Of a DNA stretch of 64,000 nucleotides, positions 16,811-25,257 are shown piece by piece. This stretch comes from an uncultured Verrucomicrobia subdivision 3 bacterium. Its GTDB lineage: Bacteria; Verrucomicrobiota; Verrucomicrobiia; Limisphaerales; UBA11358. The position numbers were made by a program, and so were the translations under genes. The first letter of the stretch is position 1. The number at the start of each line of letters is the position of its first letter. Under the pieces are notes generated by a model, which searched no databases, was not told the DNA's origin, and saw only the letters and a program-made list of their open reading frames with translations. The DNA is taken from positions 1 through 64,000 of the forward strand of contig CAITTG010000055.1 in NCBI GenBank assembly GCA_903895255.1, written 5' to 3'.

Positions 16811-18849
16811 GGATTGGGAGGGCTAACTAATTGACCAGAAGATGGATAAAATCCACTTGTATTGAAAGTGGTTGTTGGGTATGAACTTGCTGAAAAACCG
16901 CCGCCATAACCACCAGTAATGCTAAAAATTCCTATATCACCGCTTTGGGCATAAGACGCTGATACGTCTGGGATATTACCATTCCATTGATTAAATGGGC
17001 CATATAAATCAGAAGATGTGCCGGCATTTGTGGCAAAAGCACCACCAGTAAACCCTGCACTTTTTCCAAAGACACCTGATTTCTGACATTGATTCGCTGG
17101 CCAATTAATTGACCCAAGCGGGCCCCCAAAAAATGCACCTCCACTCAAAAAACTTCCAACACTCCAGCCATCTTGAGGATTATGGAACAACCCAATTCCT
17201 CCCGAAAAGCTCACGCCGCCTCCGATGATATAACCTCCCTCCATACTAGCAGAGCCGACTATGCCAACACCAAATGTTGAATTTTGGACAGCTTCCGCGA
17301 TCGTGTAAGCAAAGCTTGGATCAGCTGTAACAAAAAGCCCGAATGGATCGACGTTATCTATCGGCCCATTCCCCACAAACCCATACAAATTAATCCCCCC
17401 CGCCTCGCCCAAGGGATCGGGATTTACCCACCGCTGCAAATTCGGCTGGTACCACCGGTAGCCGTAATAATACGAGCCCGAGCGCAGATCCACCTCCTTG
17501 GACGAATACCGGTACGCGTTCCCCGCCGCCAGCGCACCCCACATCCCCAGCGTATTCCCAAAGCTGTCGTACAGGTACTTCGCCACCACCGTCCCGCTGC
17601 CGTTAACCAGCGCCGTGATGTTCCCATTCCCATCGCAGTGGTAAAATGTTCTCCCGTTCCCATCCGTCCGCGCCAGCAACCCGCCAATGCCCCCGGCCCC
17701 CTGCAACGTGCCGCTCAGGTCCACCCCGCGCGTGTAGGTCACCACCGGCACATTGTTCGTGGTCCGCTCCTGCAGCACTGTCTTGCCGTCATAAACATAC
17801 CGCACCCCGTTGGTCGGCACCCACGCCCGGCCCAGCCACGCATAATCCGTTCGCACCCGCCGCCGCCCCAGGCCGTCGTACTGGTACTGAGTCCGCCAGC
17901 AATTCGTCACCGTCGCACTCGTCAACTCATTGGCCGCGTCGTAGCCGTAGGCGATCAACCCGTCCCAAATCAGATTGCCATTGGCGTCATACCGCAGGTT
18001 CACCGTCACCGGCAGCTCCGTGCTGAACTGGTTCGTCCGCGTCACCCCCGCCACGGTAACGACCCCGGTGAACACATTCACCTTCTGCGCCAGCGGCACC
18101 CCGCCCGCCACCGCGTACGTCCCGTCATGATACAGCGCCGCCGCCTGCCCGTTCACCGCCAAAGCCGTCACGTTGTTGGACACCGAGCCCGCCACCGTCA
18201 GCAGATTGTTGTCGCGCGTCACACTCACGAGTTCATTGGCATTATCACTTTCAAATCCCTGAATCAAGGCATTGTTCGTCCGCAGCAGCAAATTCTCCGC
18301 CGGGTCATACCCGTACCCGTCATTCTCATTCGCCCGCTGCGTGCTCGTGCCTGGGGGATACGGCTCCGATCCCACCGCGCTGATCACCTCCCCGATGTCA
18401 TCGTACCCGTAATTCACCGTCGCCCCGTCCACCCGCTGGACGGACGTCCGGTGCCCCGCCGCGTCATACTCATAGCTATACTCGTCCAGCGCCGATGTGC
18501 CATGGGACAGCGTCGTGTTCAGGAGCTGGCCGGCCCCGTCAAAACTCTCTGAAATGCTGTTCCCGCCCGGCAGCGACAGCGTGTTGATCTGCCGCCCCGC
18601 CCCATAGTAATTGTAGGTAAACGTTCCCGCCGGCGAAGTCAGCGTGTGCAGCCGCAGCAAACTGTCATACCCAAAACTCGCTGACCAACTCCCCGCGGGC
18701 TGCGCCAGCGTCAAACCCTGCGGCACCCGGTTCGCATACGTCCGCGTGAGCGTGTCCGCCCCAAACGGCCCGCTCTCCGTGAACGGCGCGCCCAGGAACG
18801 CCCCGAAATTCGAGAAGGCTCGGGATGCCAAACCCGTCCGGGCTTTCAA
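16807..18849 (-). CDS. Rhs core fragment with C-terminal tip (copy 2)
   Basis: A 680-residue Rhs protein lacking its N-terminal half. It has YD repeats (YGYDDIGEV, YGYDPAENLL, YDANGNLIWDG, YQYDGLGRRRVRTDY) and ends in the Rhs core signature GYRWYQPNLQRWVNPDPLGE and NVDPFGL. After that comes a variable Gly/Ser-rich tip of about 175 residues with no recognised toxin motif. The core is nearly identical to copy 1 (19399-21456), and both begin at the same NFGAFLGAPF point, so this looks like a displaced tip made by recombination. No signal peptide or export start is visible, so its expression is uncertain. Confidence 0.85.
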   Translation of the reverse strand: MKARTGLASRAFSNFGAFLGAPFTESGPFGADTLTRTYANRVPQGLTLAQPAGSWSASFGYDSLLRLHTLTSPAGTFTYNYYGAGRQINTLSLPGGNSISESFDGAGQLLNTTLSHGTSALDEYSYEYDAAGHRTSVQRVDGATVNYGYDDIGEVISAVGSEPYPPGTSTQRANENDGYGYDPAENLLLRTNNALIQGFESDNANELVSVTRDNNLLTVAGSVSNNVTALAVNGQAAALYHDGTYAVAGGVPLAQKVNVFTGVVTVAGVTRTNQFSTELPVTVNLRYDANGNLIWDGLIAYGYDAANELTSATVTNCWRTQYQYDGLGRRRVRTDYAWLGRAWVPTNGVRYVYDGKTVLQERTTNNVPVVTYTRGVDLSGTLQGAGGIGGLLARTDGNGRTFYHCDGNGNITALVNGSGTVVAKYLYDSFGNTLGMWGALAAGNAYRYSSKEVDLRSGSYYYGYRWYQPNLQRWVNPDPLGEAGGINLYGFVGNGPIDNVDPFGLFVTADPSFAYTIAEAVQNSTFGVGIVGSASMEGGYIIGGGVSFSGGIGLFHNPQDGWSVGSFLSGGAFFGGPLGSINWPANQCQKSGVFGKSAGFTGGAFATNAGTSSDLYGPFNQWNGNIPDVSASYAQSGDIGIFSITGGYGGGFSASSYPTTTFNTSGFYPSSGQLVSPPNP

Positions 18850-18976
18850 TTTATTGGCATTATACGTGCTAGGTTGGCTTGTCGAGTTCAGTTTTCCATC
18901 GCCATTACCAGGGCTAAAATGAGTTCTTTGGTTTCGTGATGGTCTGGTATAAGCGGCTTCTTTGAATTGCCATGTT

Positions 18977-19378
18977 TTAAGTCCGCATGCTTCTTGCTAA
19001 CATTATTAGTAAGATTTTTACGATCCCATTTGCAAGGCCATACATAAAGAGAGCAGTTATCCATGCTAGGCATATTGCCGACCAGAGAAATATTAATTGC
19101 TTTTTGTCGATGGGAATTTTGTCCCTGATTATAAAAATCAACCAAATTAAATTTAGAAAAAAACATGCAACAAGTATCGGAAATGCAAAAATTATCCAAT
19201 AATGTATTATATCAAATCCATTCAAGGATTCCAGCTCAGAACGAGGCATTAGGATCCATAACTCAGAAAGAAAATAAAGGAATAAAAAAATAATATTTGG
19301 CATTACCCAAAGTAGAGAGCCAGCTATGACAGGCTTAATTTTAAAAACAAAGTTTAAAATGCGACTTGATTTTACCAT
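18977..19378 (-). CDS. Four-helix membrane protein after Rhs copy 1, candidate immunity protein
   Basis: A 133-residue, very hydrophobic protein with about four membrane segments (for example PVIAGSLLWVMPNIIFLFLY and ILVACFFLNLIWLIFII). It starts 20 bp after Rhs copy 1 ends and is markedly AT-rich. Position and size fit an immunity protein protecting against the Rhs tip, as in other polymorphic toxin clusters. No family was recognised. Confidence 0.6.
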   Translation of the reverse strand: MVKSSRILNFVFKIKPVIAGSLLWVMPNIIFLFLYFLSELWILMPRSELESLNGFDIIHYWIIFAFPILVACFFLNLIWLIFIIRDKIPIDKKQLIFLWSAICLAWITALFMYGLANGIVKILLIMLARSMRT

Positions 19379-19398
19379 ATAAGAATCATTTTAAAATC

Positions 19399-21456
19399 TT
19401 ATTTACCATTCGGATTTCCACTGTGTGCTGCGTTCCATCCATTACTCCACCAAATCGGTTGCTCTGCGGAACCTGCATTTTTAGACATTAGGTAAGCAAA
19501 AGCGTTGCCTATTGCAATGGTTTCACCAAGTGTATAACCAGCACCATTCATGTAGACCCCTACGCCATAATTTGACGCATCAGTGTATGCTGGATAAAAA
19601 GTATTGTGATCTAAACACCCATGACCTCTATTTCTTTGAAAGTCAAAATTTCCGTAATGCCCAATTGAACCATTTGCTCCAAGTAATCCGTTGGCTTGAC
19701 CAGTATTATATTCAGCTTGAAAGTCTGTCCCGTTGGGAGCCAAAAATGTCTGGCCGTCTGGAGCAGTAAATGTTTGCGAACCATTCGGCGTTCCAGGAGC
19801 AGTTGAGAAATCGGCGGGAACCAAATACCCAGGGCCATAGAATGAACCACCTGAACCGTAAGGATCGGAATTCCAACTACCACCCAGACCTGAGGTTGGA
19901 TTTCCTTCAAATCCTAAAGGATCAATCTTGCCCCCCGGATTATTATATACATACTGATACAAATTAATCCCCCCTCGTTCCCCAATCGGATCCCGGTTCA
20001 CCCACCGCTGCAAATTCGGCTGGTACCACCGGTAGCCGTAATAATACGAGCCCGAGCGCAGGTCTATTTCCTTGGAGGAGAACCGGTACGTGTTACCCGC
20101 CGCCAATGCACCCCACATCCCCAGCGTATTCCCAAAACTGTCGTACAGGTATTTCGCCACCACCGTCCCGCTGCCGTTCACCAGTGCCGTGATGTTCCCA
20201 TTCCCATCGCAGTGGTAAAATGTGCTCCCGTTCCCATCCGTCCGCGCCAGCAACCCGCCAATGCCGCCCGCACCCTGCATAGTGCCGCTCAGATCCACCC
20301 CGCGCGTGTAGGTCACCACCGGCACATTGTTCGTCGTCCGCTCCTGCAACACCGTCATGCCGTCATAAAAATACCGCACCCCGTTGGTGGGCACCCACGC
20401 CCGGCCCAGCCACGCATAATCCGTCCGCACCCGCCGCCGCCCCAGGCCGTCGTACTGGTACTGCGTCCGCCAGCAATTCGTCACCGTCGCACTCGTCAGC
20501 TCGTTGGCCGGGTCATAGCCGTAGGCGATCAGCCCGTCCCAAACCAGATTCCCGTTGGCGTCATAACGCAGGTTCACCGTCACCGGCAGCTCCGTGTTGA
20601 ACTGGTTCGTCCGCGTCACCCCCGCCACCGTCACCACCCCGGTGAACACATTCACATTCTGCGCCAGCGGCACCCCGCCCGCCACCGCGTACGTCCCGTC
20701 ATGATACAGCGCCGCCGCCTGCCCGTTCATCGCCAAAGCCGTCACGTTGTTGGACACCGAGCCCGCCACCGTCAGCAAGTTGTTGCTTCGCGTCACGCTC
20801 ACCAGTTCATTGGCATTATCACTTTCAAATCCCTGAATCAAGGTATTGTTCGTCCGCAGCAACAAATTCTCCGCCGGGTCATATCCATACCCGTCATTCT
20901 CATTCGCCCGCTGGGTGGAACCGCCCGGCTCATACCCCACGGCACCGATCACCTCCCCGATGTCATCGTACCCGTAATTCACCGTCGCCCCGTCCACCCG
21001 CTGGACGGACGTCCGGTGCCCCGCCGCGTCATACGCATAGCTATACTCGTCCAGCGCGGTGGACCCGTGCGCCAAGGTCGTGTTCAGAAGCTGCCCGGCT
21101 CCGTCATAACTCTCTGAAATGCTATTCCCGCCCGGCAGCGACAACGTGTTAATCTGCCGTCCCGCCCCATAGTAATTGTAAGTGAACGTCCCCGCCGGCG
21201 AAGTCAGCGTATGCAGCCGCAGCAAACTGTCATACCCAAAACTCGCCGACCAGCTTCCTGAAGGCTGCGCCAGCGTCAACCCCTGCGGCACCCGGTTCGC
21301 ATACGTCCGCGTGAGCGTGTCCGATCCAAACGGCCCGCTCTCCGTGAACGGCGCGCCCAGGAACGCCCCGAAATTCGTGTAGGTAAACGCGCTCGTTCCC
21401 ACCAAAATGCAAGCCAAAACCCTGTTCCGAATTACTATCCACGGCAATGCTTCCAC
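19399..21456 (-). CDS. Rhs core with C-terminal toxin-like tip (copy 1)
   Basis: A 685-residue Rhs protein with the same YD-repeat core as copy 2, ending in GYRWYQPNLQRWVNRDPIGE and KIDPLGFEGN. The tip of about 180 residues is different: FDFQRNRGHG, AYTDASNYGVGVYMNGAGYT and a terminal WWSNGWNAAHSG. This pattern recurs in other Rhs tips and may correspond to polymorphic toxin type 44, but I am not sure. The N-terminal shell-forming part is missing. Upstream sequence runs into a restriction-enzyme remnant in another frame, so the first Met is probably not a natural start. Confidence 0.85.
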   Translation of the reverse strand: MEALPWIVIRNRVLACILVGTSAFTYTNFGAFLGAPFTESGPFGSDTLTRTYANRVPQGLTLAQPSGSWSASFGYDSLLRLHTLTSPAGTFTYNYYGAGRQINTLSLPGGNSISESYDGAGQLLNTTLAHGSTALDEYSYAYDAAGHRTSVQRVDGATVNYGYDDIGEVIGAVGYEPGGSTQRANENDGYGYDPAENLLLRTNNTLIQGFESDNANELVSVTRSNNLLTVAGSVSNNVTALAMNGQAAALYHDGTYAVAGGVPLAQNVNVFTGVVTVAGVTRTNQFNTELPVTVNLRYDANGNLVWDGLIAYGYDPANELTSATVTNCWRTQYQYDGLGRRRVRTDYAWLGRAWVPTNGVRYFYDGMTVLQERTTNNVPVVTYTRGVDLSGTMQGAGGIGGLLARTDGNGSTFYHCDGNGNITALVNGSGTVVAKYLYDSFGNTLGMWGALAAGNTYRFSSKEIDLRSGSYYYGYRWYQPNLQRWVNRDPIGERGGINLYQYVYNNPGGKIDPLGFEGNPTSGLGGSWNSDPYGSGGSFYGPGYLVPADFSTAPGTPNGSQTFTAPDGQTFLAPNGTDFQAEYNTGQANGLLGANGSIGHYGNFDFQRNRGHGCLDHNTFYPAYTDASNYGVGVYMNGAGYTLGETIAIGNAFAYLMSKNAGSAEQPIWWSNGWNAAHSGNPNGK

Positions 21457-21604
21457 TATCGCTGCTCTGCCATGTAACCTTCGGTTTGAACATCGTAAAC
21501 AAGCCTTCGCAGCTATACTGTACTGGTGGGTTTCCGTTGTTAAAATTCAAAGTGCAGGTGACGCATACATTTTCGCTGGCGGGCAATCCCAGACCGCCGT
21601 TGCG

Positions 21605-21922
21605 CTGTTCCTCCGGTTCCAAGTCGTACAGGACAAAATTGGCAAAATCAGATACCAGCACGAATCGGGGCAGTTCATCAAAACGACCCGATCGGGTGAT
21701 GTTTTCAATGTAACCAAAGGCCTGGGTCTCGGCCTGTTCCAGGCTTTGCCCCCGGCTCTTGTGTTCGGCGATTAGTTTGCCCCGCCAAAACAAGTCGATG
21801 GCATTGACATGGCCTTGGAGATTCCGGACGTTGGCTTCAAAAGCCGCCACCGAGGCACGCCGAATGCCAAACACCTCAAAAAAATCGTTGTCAAACCGAT
21901 GCTCGGCAGGCACAACGATCAC
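21605..21922 (-). pseudogene. Remnant of an MmeI-like type IIG restriction enzyme, N-terminal nuclease
   Basis: About 105 codons match the nuclease domain of the MmeI/YeeA class: NDFFEVFGIRRASVAAFE, then IDLFWRGKLIAEHKSRG (the D...E-x-K nuclease core) and LPRFVLVSDFANFVLYDLE. In the intact family this domain is followed by a helical region, an N6-adenine methyltransferase and a target-recognition domain. All of these are missing. The frame instead continues into unrelated sequence and the Rhs region. The 5' end is also damaged (stop codon near 21961). It is evidence of a lost restriction system next to the Rhs array. Confidence 0.75.
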
Positions 21923-22145
21923 AAATGATTGCCAAACATTCCTCCCGGCTGAAACCAGCTAGCAAGGTTGCCAGAGAATCGGGTGTCAAACTGGCCAGCT
22001 TGGCGATGTCACAATGGGTGGAATTGCAACCACCCTTGTAATGCAGGACCAGGCTCCGAACCTTCAATCTTAATTGCTCATGTGTGAGCTTATTCAAGCT
22101 TGGATCGGACGGGGCGGAGAAGCTTGCATCCACCACAAAATTCAT
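21891..22145 (-). CDS. Hypothetical short reading frame
   Basis: An 84-codon frame starting MNFVVDASFSAPSDP and containing LTHEQLRLKVRSLVLHYK and several Cys/His residues (CNSTHCDIAK, CDRCACR). No family was recognised and there is no ribosome site. It overlaps the 5' edge of the restriction-enzyme remnant in another frame, so it may be the broken end of a different gene. Low confidence that it is expressed. Confidence 0.25.
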   Translation of the reverse strand: MNFVVDASFSAPSDPSLNKLTHEQLRLKVRSLVLHYKGGCNSTHCDIAKLASLTPDSLATLLAGFSREECLAIICDRCACRASV

Positions 22146-22627
22146 ATGGCAATATAACCATCGCCGCGGGAGTTGGCCAAACGCCAAATCGGTGCAAAAG
22201 AGACAGCGTTGGACTGTCTTGATCGGCCATTTAACCATAAATAGGCCATGGCCGGAAAGATGGGTAAACGGGCTCGCCTCGGGGCCATTCCGGCCCAAAA
22301 AATAATTTCAATTATTTTTCGACCTGGACAGCGGATGTCCAGGGTCCCCTGTCAAACTGCGGGCACGAGAAATAAAAAAAACTGCTTCTGTCTGTGGATT
22401 CCGGATGAGACCATCGGCTTTTTCGGCAAGTTCATTGAATTGAAAAATATCCCGTGCAGGATGCTCGCACCCATAACCTAGCCCCTATGTAAATCAATTC
22501 CAGATTCGCATAGGTACGGTTTAACAAAATAATTTTCATTTTTGCCCGGGGATCAATTGCCGTCATCACTTTTCAAGGCAATTGCGATCTAATTGCCAAC
22601 TCACGCCGTGTACTCGGCTGGGATGAC
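22146..22627. other. Gene-poor spacer with hairpins downstream of the phosphate transporter
   Basis: No convincing gene. Two inverted repeats stand out: an AT stem AAAAATAATT-TC-AATTATTTTT (22299-22320) and CCTGGACA-GCGGA-TGTCCAGG (22323-22343). They lie downstream of the leftward-transcribed transporter gene and may end its transcript. The rest is AT-rich with no repeat I could relate to other parts of the window. Confidence 0.4.
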
Positions 22628-23740
22628 TTATCCGGCGGTAAATGCAAGCCGCACCAGGCAGACGAGAACATATCCCAAACCCGCGCAAGCAGGCAGCGTC
22701 AGGACCCAAGCCCAAAGGATGCGTTTAACCACGGGCCATTTCAATGCACTCAAGCGTTTGGAGGCACCCACGCCCATAATGGCCGAGGTGATGACATGCG
22801 TCGTGGAAACGGGCATGCCCATGGCCGCCGTGCCCAAGAGGACTGTGGCGCCGGCGGTTTCAGCGGCAAAACCATGAACGGGCTGGAGTTTCACGAGCTT
22901 GTGGCCGAGAGTTTTGATAATACGCCAGCCCCCGCTGGCCGTGCCGGCCGCCATCGTGAGGGAGCAGAGAATTTTGATCCACAGGGCGATTTCCATGGCT
23001 TTGCCCGGCAATGGATCGCTGGTTTTTAGAAACCCGAGCCAGCCTGGCAATCCGTCCAACGTGCCGGCCTTGGTGGCGGCCACCAGCGCCAGCGCAATAA
23101 TCCCCATGCTCTTCTGCGCATCGTTGGTGCCATGGCTAAAGCCCATGTAAGCTGAGCTAACCAGTTGCAACCGGCCAAAAACGCGCGCGACCTTCTGGGG
23201 CCGAACTTTATGCAGCATCACATACAAAAACGTCATGAGTATAAATGCCAAAAGGAAGCCCAAAACTGGTGAGATCATCATCGGAATGACAACCTTGTAA
23301 AGCACCCCGCTGCCCATCCACCAATGTTTGCCCGCTTCGGGCAATTTATACCAAATGATGGCGTGCCAGTTATCATGGGCGGCGGCGATGGCGGCACCCA
23401 CCAGACCGCCAATCAGTGCATGACTGGAGCTGGATGGCAGGCCGAAATACCAGGTCAGTAAATTCCACGTAATCGCCGCCAGCAGCGCGCAAACCAGCAT
23501 CTCGGAGGCAAAATCCGGGGCAATAAAATTGGCGTCCACTAATCCCGAGGCAATTGTTTTGGCCACCGCCGCCCCCACCATGGCTCCCAGCAAATTAGTT
23601 ATGGTGGCCAGGATAATCGCCTGGCGCGGTGTCAAAACCTTGGTGCCCACCACAGTGGCAATCGCATTGGCCGTGTCGTGGAATCCATTGGTGTAGTTGA
23701 AAATCAACGCCACCAAAATGACGGTAAATAGCAGCAGCAT
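22628..23740 (-). CDS. pit: PiT-family inorganic phosphate transporter
   Basis: A 370-residue inner-membrane transporter that imports phosphate with a cation. Both halves of the duplicated PiT signature are present: GFHDTANAIATVVG near the N-terminus and SHGTNDAQKSMGI in the middle, plus GLPSSSSHALIGGLVGA and GMPVSTTHVITSAIMG. Around ten hydrophobic helices are visible. It lies 5 bp downstream of a DUF47/PhoU-like gene on the same strand, the standard two-gene arrangement for low-affinity phosphate uptake and its regulator. Confidence 0.95.
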   Translation of the reverse strand: MLLLFTVILVALIFNYTNGFHDTANAIATVVGTKVLTPRQAIILATITNLLGAMVGAAVAKTIASGLVDANFIAPDFASEMLVCALLAAITWNLLTWYFGLPSSSSHALIGGLVGAAIAAAHDNWHAIIWYKLPEAGKHWWMGSGVLYKVVIPMMISPVLGFLLAFILMTFLYVMLHKVRPQKVARVFGRLQLVSSAYMGFSHGTNDAQKSMGIIALALVAATKAGTLDGLPGWLGFLKTSDPLPGKAMEIALWIKILCSLTMAAGTASGGWRIIKTLGHKLVKLQPVHGFAAETAGATVLLGTAAMGMPVSTTHVITSAIMGVGASKRLSALKWPVVKRILWAWVLTLPACAGLGYVLVCLVRLAFTAG

Positions 23741-23745
23741 GACCG

Positions 23746-24375
23746 TCAGGAATTTTTAAGAACAATTTGAGAAACCACACTGCCCACATCCCGGCAACGG
23801 TCGATCACTTTTTCGAGCATTTCGTATAGTTCCTTGAGCACAATAACCTTCAGGGGATCATGACGTCCGCTGAAGAGGTCGCGATAAATTTCAATAATTG
23901 CCTTGTCGGCCTCGCCTTCCAAATGCTGGAGCCGGTCATTCCATTTGCGAACCTCATCAAGGTTGATGCCGCCACAGAGGCTTTGCACCAATTGCAATAC
24001 ACACTCCGAGGCTTCCTCCAGCAGGGGGATTTGCTGGGAAAAATCCACTCCCTTAATCTGTTCGGGCACAATCATCACCCGCTCGACAAATTTCTCCACC
24101 GTCTTGGGAATGCGATAGAGGGCGCGGGATAATGCGTCAATATCCTCGCGCTCCAGCGCGGTGGCGAAAGTTGTGTGAATGGCATTGCGAATTTCGGAAG
24201 TGATTTGCTTGTCCTTGCGGCGGGACTGCGCAAATTCTTCAAGGCCCACCGGCTGGTCGAGCGACTTGCACAGCTTCCCCAGGGCCAGAACGCTATGGCG
24301 GGCTTCCTTGGCGCTGGCTTCCAGCAGACCGAAGAATACATCCTCCTTGCCGAATAGTTTTTTGAGTAGGAACAT
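23746..24375 (-). CDS. DUF47/PhoU-like regulator of the PiT transporter
   Basis: A 209-residue, almost entirely helical protein of the DUF47 family, related to PhoU. Features are the basic start MFLLKKLFGKED, the long helices around VEKFVERVMIVPEQI and the end IDRCRDVGSVVSQIVLK. Members sit next to pit genes and control their activity. It is cotranscribed with the transporter (5-bp gap) and diverges from phoU across about 190 bp. That gap contains an inverted ATGACTGGT / ACCAGTCAT pair (24377-24385 and 24438-24446). Confidence 0.9.
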   Translation of the reverse strand: MFLLKKLFGKEDVFFGLLEASAKEARHSVLALGKLCKSLDQPVGLEEFAQSRRKDKQITSEIRNAIHTTFATALEREDIDALSRALYRIPKTVEKFVERVMIVPEQIKGVDFSQQIPLLEEASECVLQLVQSLCGGINLDEVRKWNDRLQHLEGEADKAIIEIYRDLFSGRHDPLKVIVLKELYEMLEKVIDRCRDVGSVVSQIVLKNS

Positions 24376-24567
24376 AATGACTGGTTTAATGTGCTGATTA
24401 ATTTGGAACTAGGCAGCACTGATTTTGGCTTTTTTGTACCAGTCATGCAAGTTTGGTTTGGCGGGCCATGCCGGAAGCTGCCCGGTACAAGTCCACTCTT
24501 TACCTAATCCGCCGGGAAAGAATAGATGACATTTGACCAGACTTGGGTATCTTGCATTGGCATAGCA

Positions 24568-25257
24568 ATGGAACACCTCTTTGAAATCAGCGTGCAAAAC
24601 CTGCGCGAAAAGATTATGCTGATGGCCAGCCAGGCCGGGGTGGCGGTTAATCTTGCGATGCAGGCGACTATCCACCGGGATTGTGATCTGGCATTGCAGG
24701 TCAAACGGGATGACGCGCTTATTGACCAGCAAGAAGTGGCCATTGATGAATTTGCCATTCATTTGCTAACCCAGGCACCCCTGGCCGCCGATTTGCGCTT
24801 CATCACTGCCGCTCTCCGCATCACTCAAAATTTGGAACGTGTGGGCGATGAAGCCGCCAAAATTGCCAAGCGGGCATTTGAACTGGCCCAGGAACCAGCC
24901 TTGAATTTGCGACTGGATTTTCTGGTCATGGCCACCGACACCTTGAGCATGTTTAACGATGCGCTGGATGCTTTTGTGCACGGTGACCCTGCGGCGGCTC
25001 GGCTGCTGATTCCCCGGGACCGGCAACTGGATGAGCGTTATCGGCAAATGGAAGCGAGCTTGGTGCGGCACATGACGCAACATTCGAAGGATATTGTTTC
25101 ATGCCTCCGCTGGCTGGTCGTGGCAAAAAGCCTGGAGCGAATCGGTGACCATGCCACCAATATTGCCGAGGATGTGGTATTCCTCTGGGAAGCCCAGGAC
25201 ATCCGCCACAGTGGCATCAAAAATCAACTCACACCTGCCTCAATCTCTGCCGTTTAG
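24568..25257 (+). CDS. phoU: Phosphate signalling protein PhoU
   Basis: A 229-residue PhoU with two three-helix bundles. The tandem family motifs are visible: LRFITAALRITQNLERVGDEAAKIAKRA in the first half and LRWLVVAKSLERIGDHATNIAEDVVF in the second, which carry the metal-binding acidic residues. PhoU damps phosphate uptake by the Pst system through the PhoR kinase. I chose MEHLFEISVQNLREKI because it aligns with the usual start; an upstream ATG at 24526 has a fair ribosome site and would add 14 residues. No pst genes are in the window. Confidence 0.92.
   Translation: MEHLFEISVQNLREKIMLMASQAGVAVNLAMQATIHRDCDLALQVKRDDALIDQQEVAIDEFAIHLLTQAPLAADLRFITAALRITQNLERVGDEAAKIAKRAFELAQEPALNLRLDFLVMATDTLSMFNDALDAFVHGDPAAARLLIPRDRQLDERYRQMEASLVRHMTQHSKDIVSCLRWLVVAKSLERIGDHATNIAEDVVFLWEAQDIRHSGIKNQLTPASISAV

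Noticed and set aside
17284..18552. A 422-codon open frame on the plus strand opposite Rhs copy 2, and a similar one opposite copy 1 (20212-21117)
   Set aside because: Both are Arg/His/Pro-rich mirror frames of the GC-rich, duplicated Rhs core; they show no domain and overlap a clear Rhs protein.
16807..21456. The duplicated Rhs DNA as an insertion sequence or composite transposon
   Set aside because: No transposase or terminal inverted repeats; the duplication boundaries match Rhs core edges.
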